25,715 nt of DNA from Methanobacterium sp. UBA8 (lineage in GTDB: Archaea; Methanobacteriota; Methanobacteria; Methanobacteriales; Methanobacteriaceae), in the NCBI GenBank assembly GCA_002509665.1, contig DADN01000273.1, positions 6,499-32,213 of the forward strand. Direction: 5' to 3'. The translations under genes were made by a program, and so were the position numbers. Each line of letters begins with the position of its first letter. Position 1 is the stretch's first letter. This document shows, in pieces, positions 14,487-22,913 of the stretch. The notes beneath the pieces are model-generated. The model saw only the letters and a list, made by a program, of their open reading frames with translations. It was not told the origin of the DNA and searched no databases.

Positions 14487-15674
14487 ATGAATAGTAAGTT
14501 AGAAACAAATGAATATATAAACAATTCAAGAAGTCATGCTTTAAAATTCATTATTTTACTGGGTGTAGTAAGCCTTCTTGCAGATATGACATATGAAGGT
14601 GCTCGAAGTGTAACAGGCCCATATCTTGCGATACTAGGGGCAAATGCAGTTGTGGTTGGGTTTGTTGCAGGTTTTGGAGAATTTATTCGTTACGCCCTGC
14701 GTCTTGTTTCTGGATATCTGAGTGATAAAACCCGTAAATACTGGGCAATAACAATCACAGGATACTTTATAAATTTGCTCGCTGTACCTCTCCTCGCACT
14801 TGCAGGAAACTGGGAAATTGCCGCTGTTCTTTTAATTGCAGAGAGAATGGGAAAAGCTTTTCGTACACCTGCCCGTGATGTAATGCTTTCACATGCATGT
14901 TCAGAAGTCGGGCAGGGATGGGGATTCGGTTTACATGAAGCAATGGATCAGATAGGGGCCATAATGGGGCCGCTTATAGTTGCACTTGTTCTATTTTTAA
15001 ATGGTAGTTACCAGACCAGCTTTGCAATCCTTCTGATACCTGCAGTTTTAGCTTTGAGTGTACTGATCGTGTCCCGGTTTCTCTATCCAAATCCTCACGA
15101 ACTGGAAATTAAAACTCCAAAACTTGAAACTAAAGGATTTAAACATGTTTACTGGATATACATGGCTGCTGTAGCTTTAATTGCATTAGGTTTTGTTGAT
15201 TTTCCACTTATAGCCTTCCATTTCAAAAACTCGCTTATCGTATCTGACAGTTTAACTCCAGTATTTTATGCCATCGCCATGGGTGTGGATGCCCTTGCCG
15301 CACTTGCCTTCGGCCGCTTATTTGATAAGATAGGCCTTTCAATTATGATAGTTGTCGCTGCTCTTTCCGCTTTCTTTGCACCGCTGGTGTTTTTAGGAAG
15401 TTTCTATTCAGCACTTATAGGAATAGCTTTGTGGGGTATAGGTCTCGGGGCACAAGAATCTATAATGAGGGCAGCAATTGCAGGAATGTCACCTATTCAA
15501 AGGCGTGGGACAGCTTATGGAGTTTTTAATACAATTTTTGGAGTGTTCTGGTTTATAGGCAGTTTAACAATGGGAATTTTATATGATATCTCCCTATTGT
15601 ATCTTGTTATCTTTTCCATGGTAGCCCAACTTGCATCTGTTCCACTGTTCCTGCTAATAAGAAAATCCAGATAA
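14487..15674 (+). CDS. Major facilitator superfamily transporter
   Basis: A 395-aa membrane protein with about twelve hydrophobic segments in two six-helix halves. The loop between helices 2 and 3 reads GYLSDKTRKYW, a good match to the MFS GxxxDRxGR signature, and FGRLFDKIG is the counterpart in the second half. The N-terminus (LADMTYEGARSVTGPYL) resembles a group of archaeal and bacterial MFS proteins of unknown substrate. Export of a small molecule or drug is possible but not shown. There is no SD; the TATA box spacing indicates a leaderless transcript. A T-rich tract (TTTCATTTTTT) follows the stop. Confidence 0.88.
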   Translation: MNSKLETNEYINNSRSHALKFIILLGVVSLLADMTYEGARSVTGPYLAILGANAVVVGFVAGFGEFIRYALRLVSGYLSDKTRKYWAITITGYFINLLAVPLLALAGNWEIAAVLLIAERMGKAFRTPARDVMLSHACSEVGQGWGFGLHEAMDQIGAIMGPLIVALVLFLNGSYQTSFAILLIPAVLALSVLIVSRFLYPNPHELEIKTPKLETKGFKHVYWIYMAAVALIALGFVDFPLIAFHFKNSLIVSDSLTPVFYAIAMGVDALAALAFGRLFDKIGLSIMIVVAALSAFFAPLVFLGSFYSALIGIALWGIGLGAQESIMRAAIAGMSPIQRRGTAYGVFNTIFGVFWFIGSLTMGILYDISLLYLVIFSMVAQLASVPLFLLIRKSR

Positions 15675-15730
15675 ATTCAAATTTCATTTTTTCACGCATA
15701 TTCAAAAATGTACACTAATAAAACAGTAAA

Positions 15731-15759
15731 AACTATTTATTATTAAAAACAATATAGTT
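15731..15759. repeat. Inverted repeat upstream of tspO
   Basis: AACTAT (15731-15736) and ATAGTT (15754-15759), separated by 17 nt, lie 37-65 bases before the tspO start. AT-rich TATA-like sequence lies between and after them. A regulatory role is possible; the arms are too short for confidence. Confidence 0.25.
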
Positions 15760-15795
15760 ATTAATACTTAATTAAAATTTAAGGGAGCGTAATTA

Positions 15796-16284
15796 ATGGA
15801 AAGCCTTAAAAAATCAGAAATTTTAAAACTGGTGGTATCCATATTAATTCCTTTAATTGCAGGTTTTATAGGTTCCATCGCCACCATGTCTTCCATACCA
15901 ACATGGTTTACTGCCCTTGCAAAGCCTGTATGGACACCACCTAACTGGGCATTTGCACCAATATGGACAGCTCTTTTTATATTGATGGGTATAGCACTTT
16001 TCCTTGTGTGGCGTCAAGGCCTTTGGAGAAGAGATGTTAAAATAGCAGTCATTATTTTCGCAGTACAGCTTGTTTTAAACGTTTTATGGTCAGTTATATT
16101 CTTTGGACTACAGTCGCTACTTGGAGGGCTAATTGAAATAGTGTTCTTATGGATAGCAATACTTGCAACAATCATTGCATTTTACAGGATATCCAAACCC
16201 GCAGGAATACTCCTTGTACCCTACATAATATGGGTAACTATTGCTTCCTACCTGACTTACACTGTGTACCTCCTAAATATCTAA
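15796..16284 (+). CDS. tspO: TspO/MBR family membrane protein
   Basis: A 162-aa tryptophan-rich protein with five membrane helices. The family pattern is clear: MSSIPTWFTALAKPVWTPPNWAFAPIWTALFILMG (residues about 29-64), then VLNVLWSVIFFG and a final YIIWVTIASYLTYTVYLLN. TspO proteins bind porphyrins and cholesterol-like ligands and take part in stress or tetrapyrrole responses. No direct link to hemC, 15 kb away, is implied. The SD AGGGAG (15781-15786) lies nine bases before the ATG. A T6 tract follows the stop. Confidence 0.93.
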   Translation: MESLKKSEILKLVVSILIPLIAGFIGSIATMSSIPTWFTALAKPVWTPPNWAFAPIWTALFILMGIALFLVWRQGLWRRDVKIAVIIFAVQLVLNVLWSVIFFGLQSLLGGLIEIVFLWIAILATIIAFYRISKPAGILLVPYIIWVTIASYLTYTVYLLNI

Positions 16285-16329
16285 AAATACCTCAATTTTT
16301 TATTTTGTAAAGCTAATGAAGGTTATATC

Positions 16330-17277
16330 TTGAGAAAATTTGTAAAACCCAAAGTAATTGTAAGTAAATGCATAGGTTTTGAAGCCTGCAGATACAACGG
16401 ACTCATAATTAAAAGCGATTTTGTTGAAAAACTTAAAGACTATGTTGATTTTTACCCGGTGTGTCCCGAAGTTGAAATAGGTCTTGGAATACCAAGAGAT
16501 CCAATAAGAATTATTGAGCTTGAAGGTGATGTAAGGCTTTATCAACCCGCAACTGGACTTGATTTAACAGATAAAATGAAAAAATTTATTGATGAATACC
16601 AGGATAAAATAGAGAACATTGACGGCTTTATTTTAAAGAATAGATCTCCTTCATGCGGAATAAAAGCAGTTAAAGTTTATCAAGGTTTTGAAAATTCAAG
16701 AACAAAAAGTAGAGCTGGATTTTTTGGAAATGCAGTTTTAGAAAAGTTTCCACATCTGGCAGTTGAAGATGAGGGACGTCTTAGAAATCTTAAAATAAGA
16801 GAAAATTTTTTAACTAAATTATACATATTAGCTGATTTTCGAAAAGTAAAAAAATCTAAAAGCCTTAATGAGCTTGTTAAATTTCATTCAAATAATAAAA
16901 TGCTTTTAATGGCATATAATCAAGAAAATATGAGAAAAATGGGAAGGTTGATTGGTAACCTTGATAAAAGAACATTTGATGATTTAATTTCGAAATATCA
17001 AACTGTTTTCTATAACAGTATTTTAGAACCTCCCCAATATACTGCTAATATTAATGTTTTAATGCACTCCATGGGTTATTTTAGAAAAGAATTAACAGCT
17101 AACGAGAAAGCTTTCTTTTTAGATTCTATAGAAAAATACAGAAACGGCATCTTTCCGTTGTTTTTGTGTTTAAATATTTTAAAATCATGGATAATACGTT
17201 TTAATAATGAATATTTAATGGACCAAACCTTCTTTGAGCCTTACCCTGAAGAATTGATCCCAATTTCAGTGATTTAA
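16330..17277 (+). CDS. DUF523-DUF1722 protein (YbgA-like)
   Basis: A 315-aa fusion. Residues about 1-150 are DUF523, with cysteines C14 and C20 (SKCIGFEACRYNG), C45 (VCPEVEIGLGIPR) and C109 (NRSPSCG). Four such cysteines may hold a metal or Fe-S cluster, which is inference. Residues about 185-300 are the helical DUF1722 domain, with LMAYNQENMRKMGRL and the C-terminal PYPEELIP. The same fusion occurs in many bacteria, sometimes beside photolyase genes. Its function is not settled; recent work on bacterial relatives suggests tRNA thiolation or desulfidase chemistry, and I cannot test that here. The start is TTG 16330, after AAGGTT. Confidence 0.88.
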   Translation: MRKFVKPKVIVSKCIGFEACRYNGLIIKSDFVEKLKDYVDFYPVCPEVEIGLGIPRDPIRIIELEGDVRLYQPATGLDLTDKMKKFIDEYQDKIENIDGFILKNRSPSCGIKAVKVYQGFENSRTKSRAGFFGNAVLEKFPHLAVEDEGRLRNLKIRENFLTKLYILADFRKVKKSKSLNELVKFHSNNKMLLMAYNQENMRKMGRLIGNLDKRTFDDLISKYQTVFYNSILEPPQYTANINVLMHSMGYFRKELTANEKAFFLDSIEKYRNGIFPLFLCLNILKSWIIRFNNEYLMDQTFFEPYPEELIPISVI

Positions 17278-17392
17278 ACTTTAACTGTACCTTAAAATGA
17301 TTTTTTAAATCAACACCAAATTTTAGTGCCTTCATCATTTTATAGTTCTCAGAACTGTTAAAATTTTCTTTCCATTGATTTACATCGTTCAT
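17201..17392 (-). other. Possible small ORF or gene remnant with its own TATA box
   Basis: A 63-codon frame begins at ATG 17392 (MNDVNQWKENFNSSENYKMM...). Its last third runs antisense to the end of the DUF523-DUF1722 gene, where the conserved PYPEEL shows the plus strand is coding. On the minus strand TTTTATAAATG (17424-17434) is a good TATA box, about 35 bases upstream. No SD is present. It may be a 5' remnant of a lost gene, an antisense RNA, or chance. The intergenic part (17278-17476) holds nothing else I can name. Confidence 0.25.
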
Positions 17393-17476
17393 AATAAAAT
17401 TATTCCAATTAATTTAATAATACATTTATAAAAGGAATATTCAATCCTATGTTAATTATTTTCTAAAGATAGAGAT

Positions 17477-18550
17477 TTAAAGATATAAAATATCATATGT
17501 CATGTTTTCTGATTTGTGTCTTTCAACGTTTCTTTTAGCTTGATCTCTTTTTCCCATAATGTATTGTTGGAATGATGAATCTTTATCAATTATAACCCTA
17601 ATTTGATCATTTTGACTTTGTATTTGTGGAATTAATTTTTCAGCGTTTTGATAATGGTTCTTAGCTTCTTTCATATTTCCATTTATTTCTGATTGTATTC
17701 CTTGATACATTTCTACGCAGTAATTGTGTCTAAGCTGTAGATAAATACCCATAGCATTAGCATATTCTTGTCTTACGCTTGAAGAAGAATTACCAATCAT
17801 TTCATCGCTTTGAGGCTTGGCAACATTAGTTATGTTTACCATGCGTTCATACCTAATTCCTGCATCTTTTAAATTAGATATTCTCTGTTTAGATGTAGTG
17901 TAAGAAGCATTTAAATAAGCGTCAGCATCAGACTGAATAATATCCATAAAATCCAATTCATAAGACAATACATATGCCCCGTTTTCATAATGGCCATTTA
18001 AACTAAGTTGATATGCCCCATATCCTCCAAGTGCGATTACACAGATTAAAATTGCTATAATCGTTATTGTAGACCCTCTACCATTTTCTATTGCAATATT
18101 TATTACATTACCTAAACCTCCTCCAATTAATGTTGCAATAATAACTGGAAAGATCATGATAAGAATAACTGGATCTAAACTAGCATCAACTAAACCCGCG
18201 GCTACAATTGTACCAACAATAACACAAATACTAAGTATAACGCCCATTGCAAGTGAATTTAACAAAGAATTATTTGTATCAGCTTCTTTTCTATAAGCCA
18301 GAACAGTAACAACACAACCACTAATGAAAGGAATTGGAAAAAAACCAAACCCAAACGTATTAGAAACTCCAAATAAATAAGAACCAACACCAAACAAAAC
18401 AGCAGCAGTTAAAAGACCACTGATAATAACTTGAGGATACAACCTAAAGTTCTTGTTCTTCCACCATGTTTCACCTAAAGACCTTCCACATTTTTGACAG
18501 CGTTCAGCAGTGTCTGGATTGTCAGTCCAGCAATTTTTACAGCGTTTCAT
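17477..18550 (-). CDS. Zinc-ribbon protein with five membrane helices and a helical C-terminal domain
   Basis: A 357-aa protein that I cannot assign to a named family. The N-terminus is a zinc ribbon (C4xxC7...C18xxC21). Five hydrophobic helices follow, at about 38-60, 66-86, 98-121, 127-150 and 160-181. A polar, helix-rich region of about 175 residues ends the protein (with NSSSSVRQEYANAMGIYLQLRH and ENMTYDILYL). With the zinc ribbon inside, five helices put this region outside the membrane. The start ATG 18550 has a GGAG (18561-18564) ten bases upstream; the in-frame TTG at 18577 lies before that SD and is rejected. It is the gene directly downstream of the sensor kinase on the same strand, 60 bases away across T-rich DNA. 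Co-transcription is possible but not certain. Confidence 0.75.
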   Translation of the reverse strand: MKRCKNCWTDNPDTAERCQKCGRSLGETWWKNKNFRLYPQVIISGLLTAAVLFGVGSYLFGVSNTFGFGFFPIPFISGCVVTVLAYRKEADTNNSLLNSLAMGVILSICVIVGTIVAAGLVDASLDPVILIMIFPVIIATLIGGGLGNVINIAIENGRGSTITIIAILICVIALGGYGAYQLSLNGHYENGAYVLSYELDFMDIIQSDADAYLNASYTTSKQRISNLKDAGIRYERMVNITNVAKPQSDEMIGNSSSSVRQEYANAMGIYLQLRHNYCVEMYQGIQSEINGNMKEAKNHYQNAEKLIPQIQSQNDQIRVIIDKDSSFQQYIMGKRDQAKRNVERHKSENMTYDILYL

Positions 18551-18610
18551 AATGAAATTTCTCCAACTACAATTCAATTTAAAAATTTAAAAAATATTTA
18601 AAATAAAAAT

Positions 18611-20803
18611 TCAATTATTATAAAGCTTCTCTTTAAAATCAATGATAAACTTGGTACCTTCATTCCTCTCCAGCTTAATATTACCTTTTATTTGATCTGT
18701 TAAACTGGTTACAAGTTGCATGCCCAATGAATTCGTATTTCTAAAGTCTAAATCATCTGGGAACCCTATACCATTATCTTGTACAATTAACTGTAGCCCA
18801 CCATCATTTTTAGCAAAGTGTACTGATACATTACCTGTTTTTTTATCAGGGAATGCGTATTTCAGGCTGTTAGTTACAATTTCATTTACAATTAGAGCTA
18901 AAGGAACTGCCGTGTTAATATCTAAATCTATATTAGCTATATCCATATCTAATTCAATTCCTTGAGATGCTCTGTAAGAATTGAAGAGTTCTATAGTTAA
19001 GCTCCTAATATATTCACCAAAATCGATTTTCCTTAGGTTATCTGACCTGTAAAGCTTTTCATGAATTAATGCCATAGATCTAGCTCTATTTTGGCTTTCT
19101 CTAAAAACGCCTAAAGCTTCTTTATCGTTGATATGGCGGGACTGCAGGTTTAAAAGGCTGGATATAATTGTTAAATTGTTTTTTGCCCGGTGGTGGATTT
19201 CCTTCATGAGAATTTCTTTTTCCTTAAGTGAAGCTTTGAGATCTTCCTCTGCTTTTTTACGTTTAGATGCCTCCAGTCCTAAAGATATAAGATTTGCAAG
19301 TGAAGATACAAAATCCTGCTCTTCAAATTTCCAGTGTCTATTTTTGAATGTTTCATGGCAAAGTACTCCTACTAATTCCCCTTCCAGCCATATAGGGACA
19401 TCTAGCAATGAACGAATACCATTGGGCTTGAAATAAGATTCATTTAATTCAGAGGTATAATAATAACCCTGAGCATTGGCAGCAGTTATATTATGGAATT
19501 TTTTCATAGCTTCAAAATAACGAGGATATTTAGATGCTTCCAAAATTAATCCATCGTCATGTGTTTTACCATTGTAACAATCCCGACAAATGATTTTTGT
19601 TTTAGCCGGATCAAATAACCATATACTCACCTGATCAACACCAAGTGTTTTAAAAGATGCTTCAGTGATCTTCTGCAGGCCTTCAGGCATTTTAGACAAA
19701 TCTTTTTGAGACAATTCCAGTAATGTTTCTTGTCTTTGAATTATTTGCTGAGTTAACAGATTTTTGTGTGATTCTTTCTTTCTAAGCTTTGTTATATCAC
19801 TACCAACACATAATATGCCCAATTTTTGTGAACTGTAATTAATTGGGGCTATAGACATAAGAACAGGTATAGAACTTCCATCTTTAGCCTTCATGATTGT
19901 TTCAAAATTCGAAATATAGCTTTCTGTAGCTTTATATACTTTAAATACATTTAAATCCTCAGAAAATATAGTTTTCATATCTTTTCCATAAATTTCTGAT
20001 TTTCCATAACCTAATAAGTCTAATCCTACTTTGTTAATATTTTTAATTTTATTTTTACGGTCTATTAGCACTGAAAAATTAGACATTGCAGAGACTATTT
20101 CATCAGCAGCCATAGAAGGAGTTAATTGAGGAATTCTGTATTTTATAATTCCATAACATATTAATGCTATGCCTAAAGCAGCTACTGTATAAAATGTTTC
20201 AGGAATTCTAATAGAAAATGAAGAAAGTGCATCAGTAATTACACCTACCACTAGCGTGCAAGATAATCCCACTATAATATACACATCCAGTTTCTTTTCT
20301 CTATTATCGGGCTCCCTATACTGTAAATAAGCTAGAATTACTGCTGTAGATACGAGTATTATTAGCCACAGGTTGCTTAAATTAAAAAGCCATGGGTTAA
20401 GTTGTACAGAGTATGCCCATCCCCAGTACTCTTTCGCTATATTTATTGATGTTAAATTGGAGTAAATGAAATAAATTGAAATAATTATGGAAGGAACATA
20501 TATTAAAGAAAGGATTTTGACTTTGTTTTCAGAGTTTAACCTGTCAGTGACAACTAAAACTACATGTAAAATAAGAGATGCTGCCACAGTCCACATAAAA
20601 CTAGCAATATACCATAAATTAGCTATATAATAAGTTTCTGCCTGCCGGTACCCAAATTCAAGAAATAATAGATAAGCAAGTGTAAAACACATTAATGCAG
20701 TTAGTTGATTTAACCTGCTTTTGGTATTTTTATAATAGATAAAATTAGCAAGAAAAATACATAAAATAGATGATAAAAGCGATACTAACGCATATATATT
20801 CAT
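18611..20803 (-). CDS. Sensor histidine kinase: 7TM-PAS-GAF-HisKA_2-HATPase
   Basis: A 730-aa membrane kinase. Residues about 1-222 hold seven hydrophobic helices of the N-terminal 7TM sensor type. A PAS domain is at about 232-342, ending GSDITKLRKKE, and a GAF domain at about 365-515. The HisKA_2 dimerisation domain is LMKEIHHRAKNNLTIISSLLNLQ, with phosphoacceptor H537 or H538. The ATPase has NEIVTNSLKYAFP (N box) and DNGIGFPDD (G1 box), ending GTKFIIDFKEKLY. All catalytic boxes look intact. No response regulator is encoded nearby, so the partner must lie elsewhere. The ATG at 20803 follows GGGGCG. A TATA box is at 20858-20866. Confidence 0.92.
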   Translation of the reverse strand: MNIYALVSLLSSILCIFLANFIYYKNTKSRLNQLTALMCFTLAYLLFLEFGYRQAETYYIANLWYIASFMWTVAASLILHVVLVVTDRLNSENKVKILSLIYVPSIIISIYFIYSNLTSINIAKEYWGWAYSVQLNPWLFNLSNLWLIILVSTAVILAYLQYREPDNREKKLDVYIIVGLSCTLVVGVITDALSSFSIRIPETFYTVAALGIALICYGIIKYRIPQLTPSMAADEIVSAMSNFSVLIDRKNKIKNINKVGLDLLGYGKSEIYGKDMKTIFSEDLNVFKVYKATESYISNFETIMKAKDGSSIPVLMSIAPINYSSQKLGILCVGSDITKLRKKESHKNLLTQQIIQRQETLLELSQKDLSKMPEGLQKITEASFKTLGVDQVSIWLFDPAKTKIICRDCYNGKTHDDGLILEASKYPRYFEAMKKFHNITAANAQGYYYTSELNESYFKPNGIRSLLDVPIWLEGELVGVLCHETFKNRHWKFEEQDFVSSLANLISLGLEASKRKKAEEDLKASLKEKEILMKEIHHRAKNNLTIISSLLNLQSRHINDKEALGVFRESQNRARSMALIHEKLYRSDNLRKIDFGEYIRSLTIELFNSYRASQGIELDMDIANIDLDINTAVPLALIVNEIVTNSLKYAFPDKKTGNVSVHFAKNDGGLQLIVQDNGIGFPDDLDFRNTNSLGMQLVTSLTDQIKGNIKLERNEGTKFIIDFKEKLYNN

Positions 20804-21289
20804 TTCTCAGACGCCCCGAAATTTAAATTTTATCAAGTAACAAAAGTGAATATTACTCATATAAACTTGTTTTTGTAATATTAATTTATATAACTTTTCT
20901 TTAATTTGTATAGCATTATATCAATATCTTTCCTTTTAATTCGAGTTATTATGAATACTAAAAAACATAACACCAATTTAATCAGTTTTCATATTCCATT
21001 AAAAAAAAGAATCACACATACCATCCTAATTAACCATATTATCTCCTTTATTTTTATAATAAACCACCATAACTGATTATAAAACCAACAAAATCATTTT
21101 AGAAATTATTTTATAGCAGTGCCTATTTTTCTAATTTAATTCAACCGTTACACAAAATCCCCAAATATGAAAACAAAGTATTTATAATATTTAAATCTAA
21201 TCAATAATGGGATAAAATACTCATTTAGAGAGTATTGTTCACTTTGATATACAATATACACGATTTTTTAATCAGTATTTTTTGACGCC
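20804..21289. other. AT-rich gene-free region
   Basis: Between the divergent sensor kinase and bioY I see the kinase TATA box (GTTTATATG, minus strand, 20858-20866) and an inverted repeat TATTGT (21233-21238) / ACAATA (21251-21256) with a 12-nt spacer. A 41-codon frame at 20951-21076 has no convincing SD. Otherwise nothing is recognisable. With the bioY palindrome and promoter the whole gap is 572 nt, the longest in the window. Confidence 0.5.
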
Positions 21290-21312
21290 CACAAAATTCT
21301 TTGAATTGTGTG
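21290..21312. promoter_or_regulatory. Palindrome upstream of the bioY promoter
   Basis: CACAAAATTC (21290-21299) and GAATTGTGTG (21303-21312) are 10-bp arms with one mismatch and a 3-nt centre. The site lies 11 bases upstream of the TATA box TTAAATAT (21323-21330). Such a position suits an activator or a repressor, for example a biotin-responsive one. The sequence does not match the known BirA operator as I recall it. Confidence 0.5.
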
Positions 21313-21322
21313 TAGAATATGC

Positions 21323-21330
21323 TTAAATAT
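21323..21330 (+). promoter_or_regulatory. bioY: TATA box of bioY
   Basis: TTAAATAT, about 49 bases before the ATG. The predicted start is near 21350, leaving a leader of about 25 nt that includes the SD. Confidence 0.45.
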
Positions 21331-21375
21331 CAATTATGATATTTTTTAAAATTATACTAATTAGGAGGCAAAATA

Positions 21376-22038
21376 ATGCAAACACCTATGGTTAATAATT
21401 ATTTCGAAAAGAGGTACAACTTCTTTAAATGGCGACATGACTCTTCATTTATAAATAAAACAGTCTTAGCTTTGGTAATGGCATGTATTACCGGGATTTC
21501 AGCGCAAATAATACTACCTCTCCCATGGACACCCGTACCTGTAACAGGACAGACCTTTGCAGTGTTAATGGCAGGAATTATCCTTGGTAGATACTGGGGA
21601 GGAATTAGCCAAGCTCTATATGTTGCAATAGGCTTAATTGGAGTTCCATGGTTTGCTGGAATGTCAGGAGGCTTTGAGGCAATTTTATGTGCAAGCGGAG
21701 GATATCTCATTGGATTTATTATTATGTCTTTATTCCTCGGTCATTTTACTGATAAATATATCAGAGCAAGAAGCTTTACATCTATGCTTGGATTGATGTT
21801 CATTGCAAATTTCATAATGTTATATGTTCCAGGAGTAATAGGTTTAAGTCTATGGATGACTGCAAACGGTGCACAACCAACTCTATGGAGTTTACTTGCA
21901 ATGGGAGTTCTTCCATTCATTATCGGCGACTTAATGAAGATTGGAGGAGCAGCAGCATTAACTAAAGCAATAACACCTAAAGAAGCATTTGGTGAAGAAG
22001 TGGATATTAAAGAAGCTGCAAATTGGAGAATATTCTAA
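21376..22038 (+). CDS. bioY: Biotin transporter substrate-binding component BioY
   Basis: A 220-aa integral membrane S component of ECF-type biotin transport. Typical segments are ALVMACITGISAQIILPLPWTPVPVTGQTFAVLMAG (about 30-65), ILGRYWGGISQALYVAIGLIGVPWFAGMSGG and a later ASGGYLIGF. The protein is longer than many BioY (about 180-190 aa) because of about 25 polar N-terminal residues and a C-terminal tail. No EcfA or EcfT genes are adjacent, so it works alone or with shared ECF modules elsewhere. The SD AGGAGG (21363-21368) is strong. The stop codon sits at the tip of a long hairpin. Confidence 0.93.
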   Translation: MQTPMVNNYFEKRYNFFKWRHDSSFINKTVLALVMACITGISAQIILPLPWTPVPVTGQTFAVLMAGIILGRYWGGISQALYVAIGLIGVPWFAGMSGGFEAILCASGGYLIGFIIMSLFLGHFTDKYIRARSFTSMLGLMFIANFIMLYVPGVIGLSLWMTANGAQPTLWSLLAMGVLPFIIGDLMKIGGAAALTKAITPKEAFGEEVDIKEAANWRIF

Positions 22039-22074
22039 ATACTCTCCAATTTAATTAATTTTATTTTATATTAA
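22021..22074 (+). terminator. Strong stop-codon hairpin of bioY
   Basis: AATTGGAGA (22021-22029) pairs perfectly with TCTCCAATT (22043-22051). After one mismatch four more pairs form (22031-22034 with 22038-22041), leaving a 3-nt loop. The TAA (22036-22038) is at the apex. T-rich sequence (TTTTATTTTATATT) follows. Confidence 0.7.
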
Positions 22075-22225
22075 TCTAAATAATATTTTAAGTTATATTT
22101 TGATAATTTTACCTTTTAAAATTGTATAAATCTATCTAATAATCTTTTTTAATGCATTTATACTGAAAATTTAGTTTTAAAGACGTGAATTACTACATAT
22201 TCTTAGTTTTTATAAGATTGATCTA

Positions 22226-22250
22226 TTTATATATCCTAAAGATTTATATA
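22226..22250 (+). promoter_or_regulatory. Two TATA boxes before the small secreted protein gene
   Basis: TTTATATA occurs at 22226-22233 and again at 22243-22250. From the second, transcription would begin near 22270, leaving about 40 nt to the TTG start at 22311. Confidence 0.5.
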
Positions 22251-22310
22251 GAAATTGATCATACTGTATTATGTAGATTAATAACTTCTATTAAAATAAG
22301 AGGTGTTAAA

Positions 22311-22691
22311 TTGAATTATAAAAGGGGATTAATAGCAGTACTTTTAATTGTATGCTTTGTAATGTCTATACAGGGAGTATCTGCTGCTAAATTAATAGAC
22401 AGCAAAAGTAAAACATATTTTAATGATGCATATGGATACGGAAAATTATCATTGAAAACATATTCATACGGCAGTAATCATGTCATAATGAAAGAAACTT
22501 ATAAAAGCGTAAGCTATGATTATCCAGAATACAATTACTGCAGCTGGTATAAATATGATTTCAAAAAAATAAGTAAAACAAAGCTAAAAATAACATATAC
22601 AGACTCTATTGGTTACAAATATTCTTATAAAGTTTACACTAAAAAATCAGCAGTGAGTTATTATAAAACATACCGCAAAAATTTTATATAA
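22311..22691 (+). CDS. Small secreted Tyr/Lys-rich protein
   Basis: A 126-aa protein of unknown family. The start is TTG 22311, six bases after the SD GAGGTG (22300-22305). It gives a clean signal peptide: MNYKRG, a hydrophobic core LIAVLLIVCFVMSIQG, and a likely cut after VSA near residue 25. An in-frame ATG at 22185 would put 42 extra residues before it and lacks an SD. The mature part (about 100 aa) is very rich in Tyr, Lys and Ser, in a YxY/KxY rhythm that suggests beta strands, with one cysteine. It is likely exported and either released or held at the cell surface. No neighbour suggests a function. Confidence 0.7.
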   Translation: MNYKRGLIAVLLIVCFVMSIQGVSAAKLIDSKSKTYFNDAYGYGKLSLKTYSYGSNHVIMKETYKSVSYDYPEYNYCSWYKYDFKKISKTKLKITYTDSIGYKYSYKVYTKKSAVSYYKTYRKNFI

Positions 22692-22913
22692 TATTTCCAG
22701 AAATGGTTTAGTAAATTTAATTAATTTAAATTAGATTTTCTATTCCAATTTTAATTATTTAAATACATTTAATTCATTTTTAAGAACAAAATGACTATTT
22801 TTCTTTATTTAAAATATTTAACAGGTTATATTACTCAAACAACCATTACTATCAAAAAACGATCCAAACCTCTTACTTACTTAAACTATTATCTCATATA
22901 TATTTTTGATACA

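Noticed and set aside
20951..21076. 41-codon plus-strand frame in the 572-nt gap
   Set aside because: Ile/His/Asn-rich composition typical of AT-rich noncoding DNA, with no clear SD or TATA box at the right distance.
22185..22310. Upstream extension of the small secreted protein from the ATG at 22185
   Set aside because: It would bury the signal peptide behind 42 residues and overlaps the TATA boxes; the TTG at 22311 has a proper SD.
22791..22913. Upstream extension of the DUF1284 protein
   Set aside because: The 41 extra residues are low-complexity and the domain signature begins exactly at the ATG at 22914.
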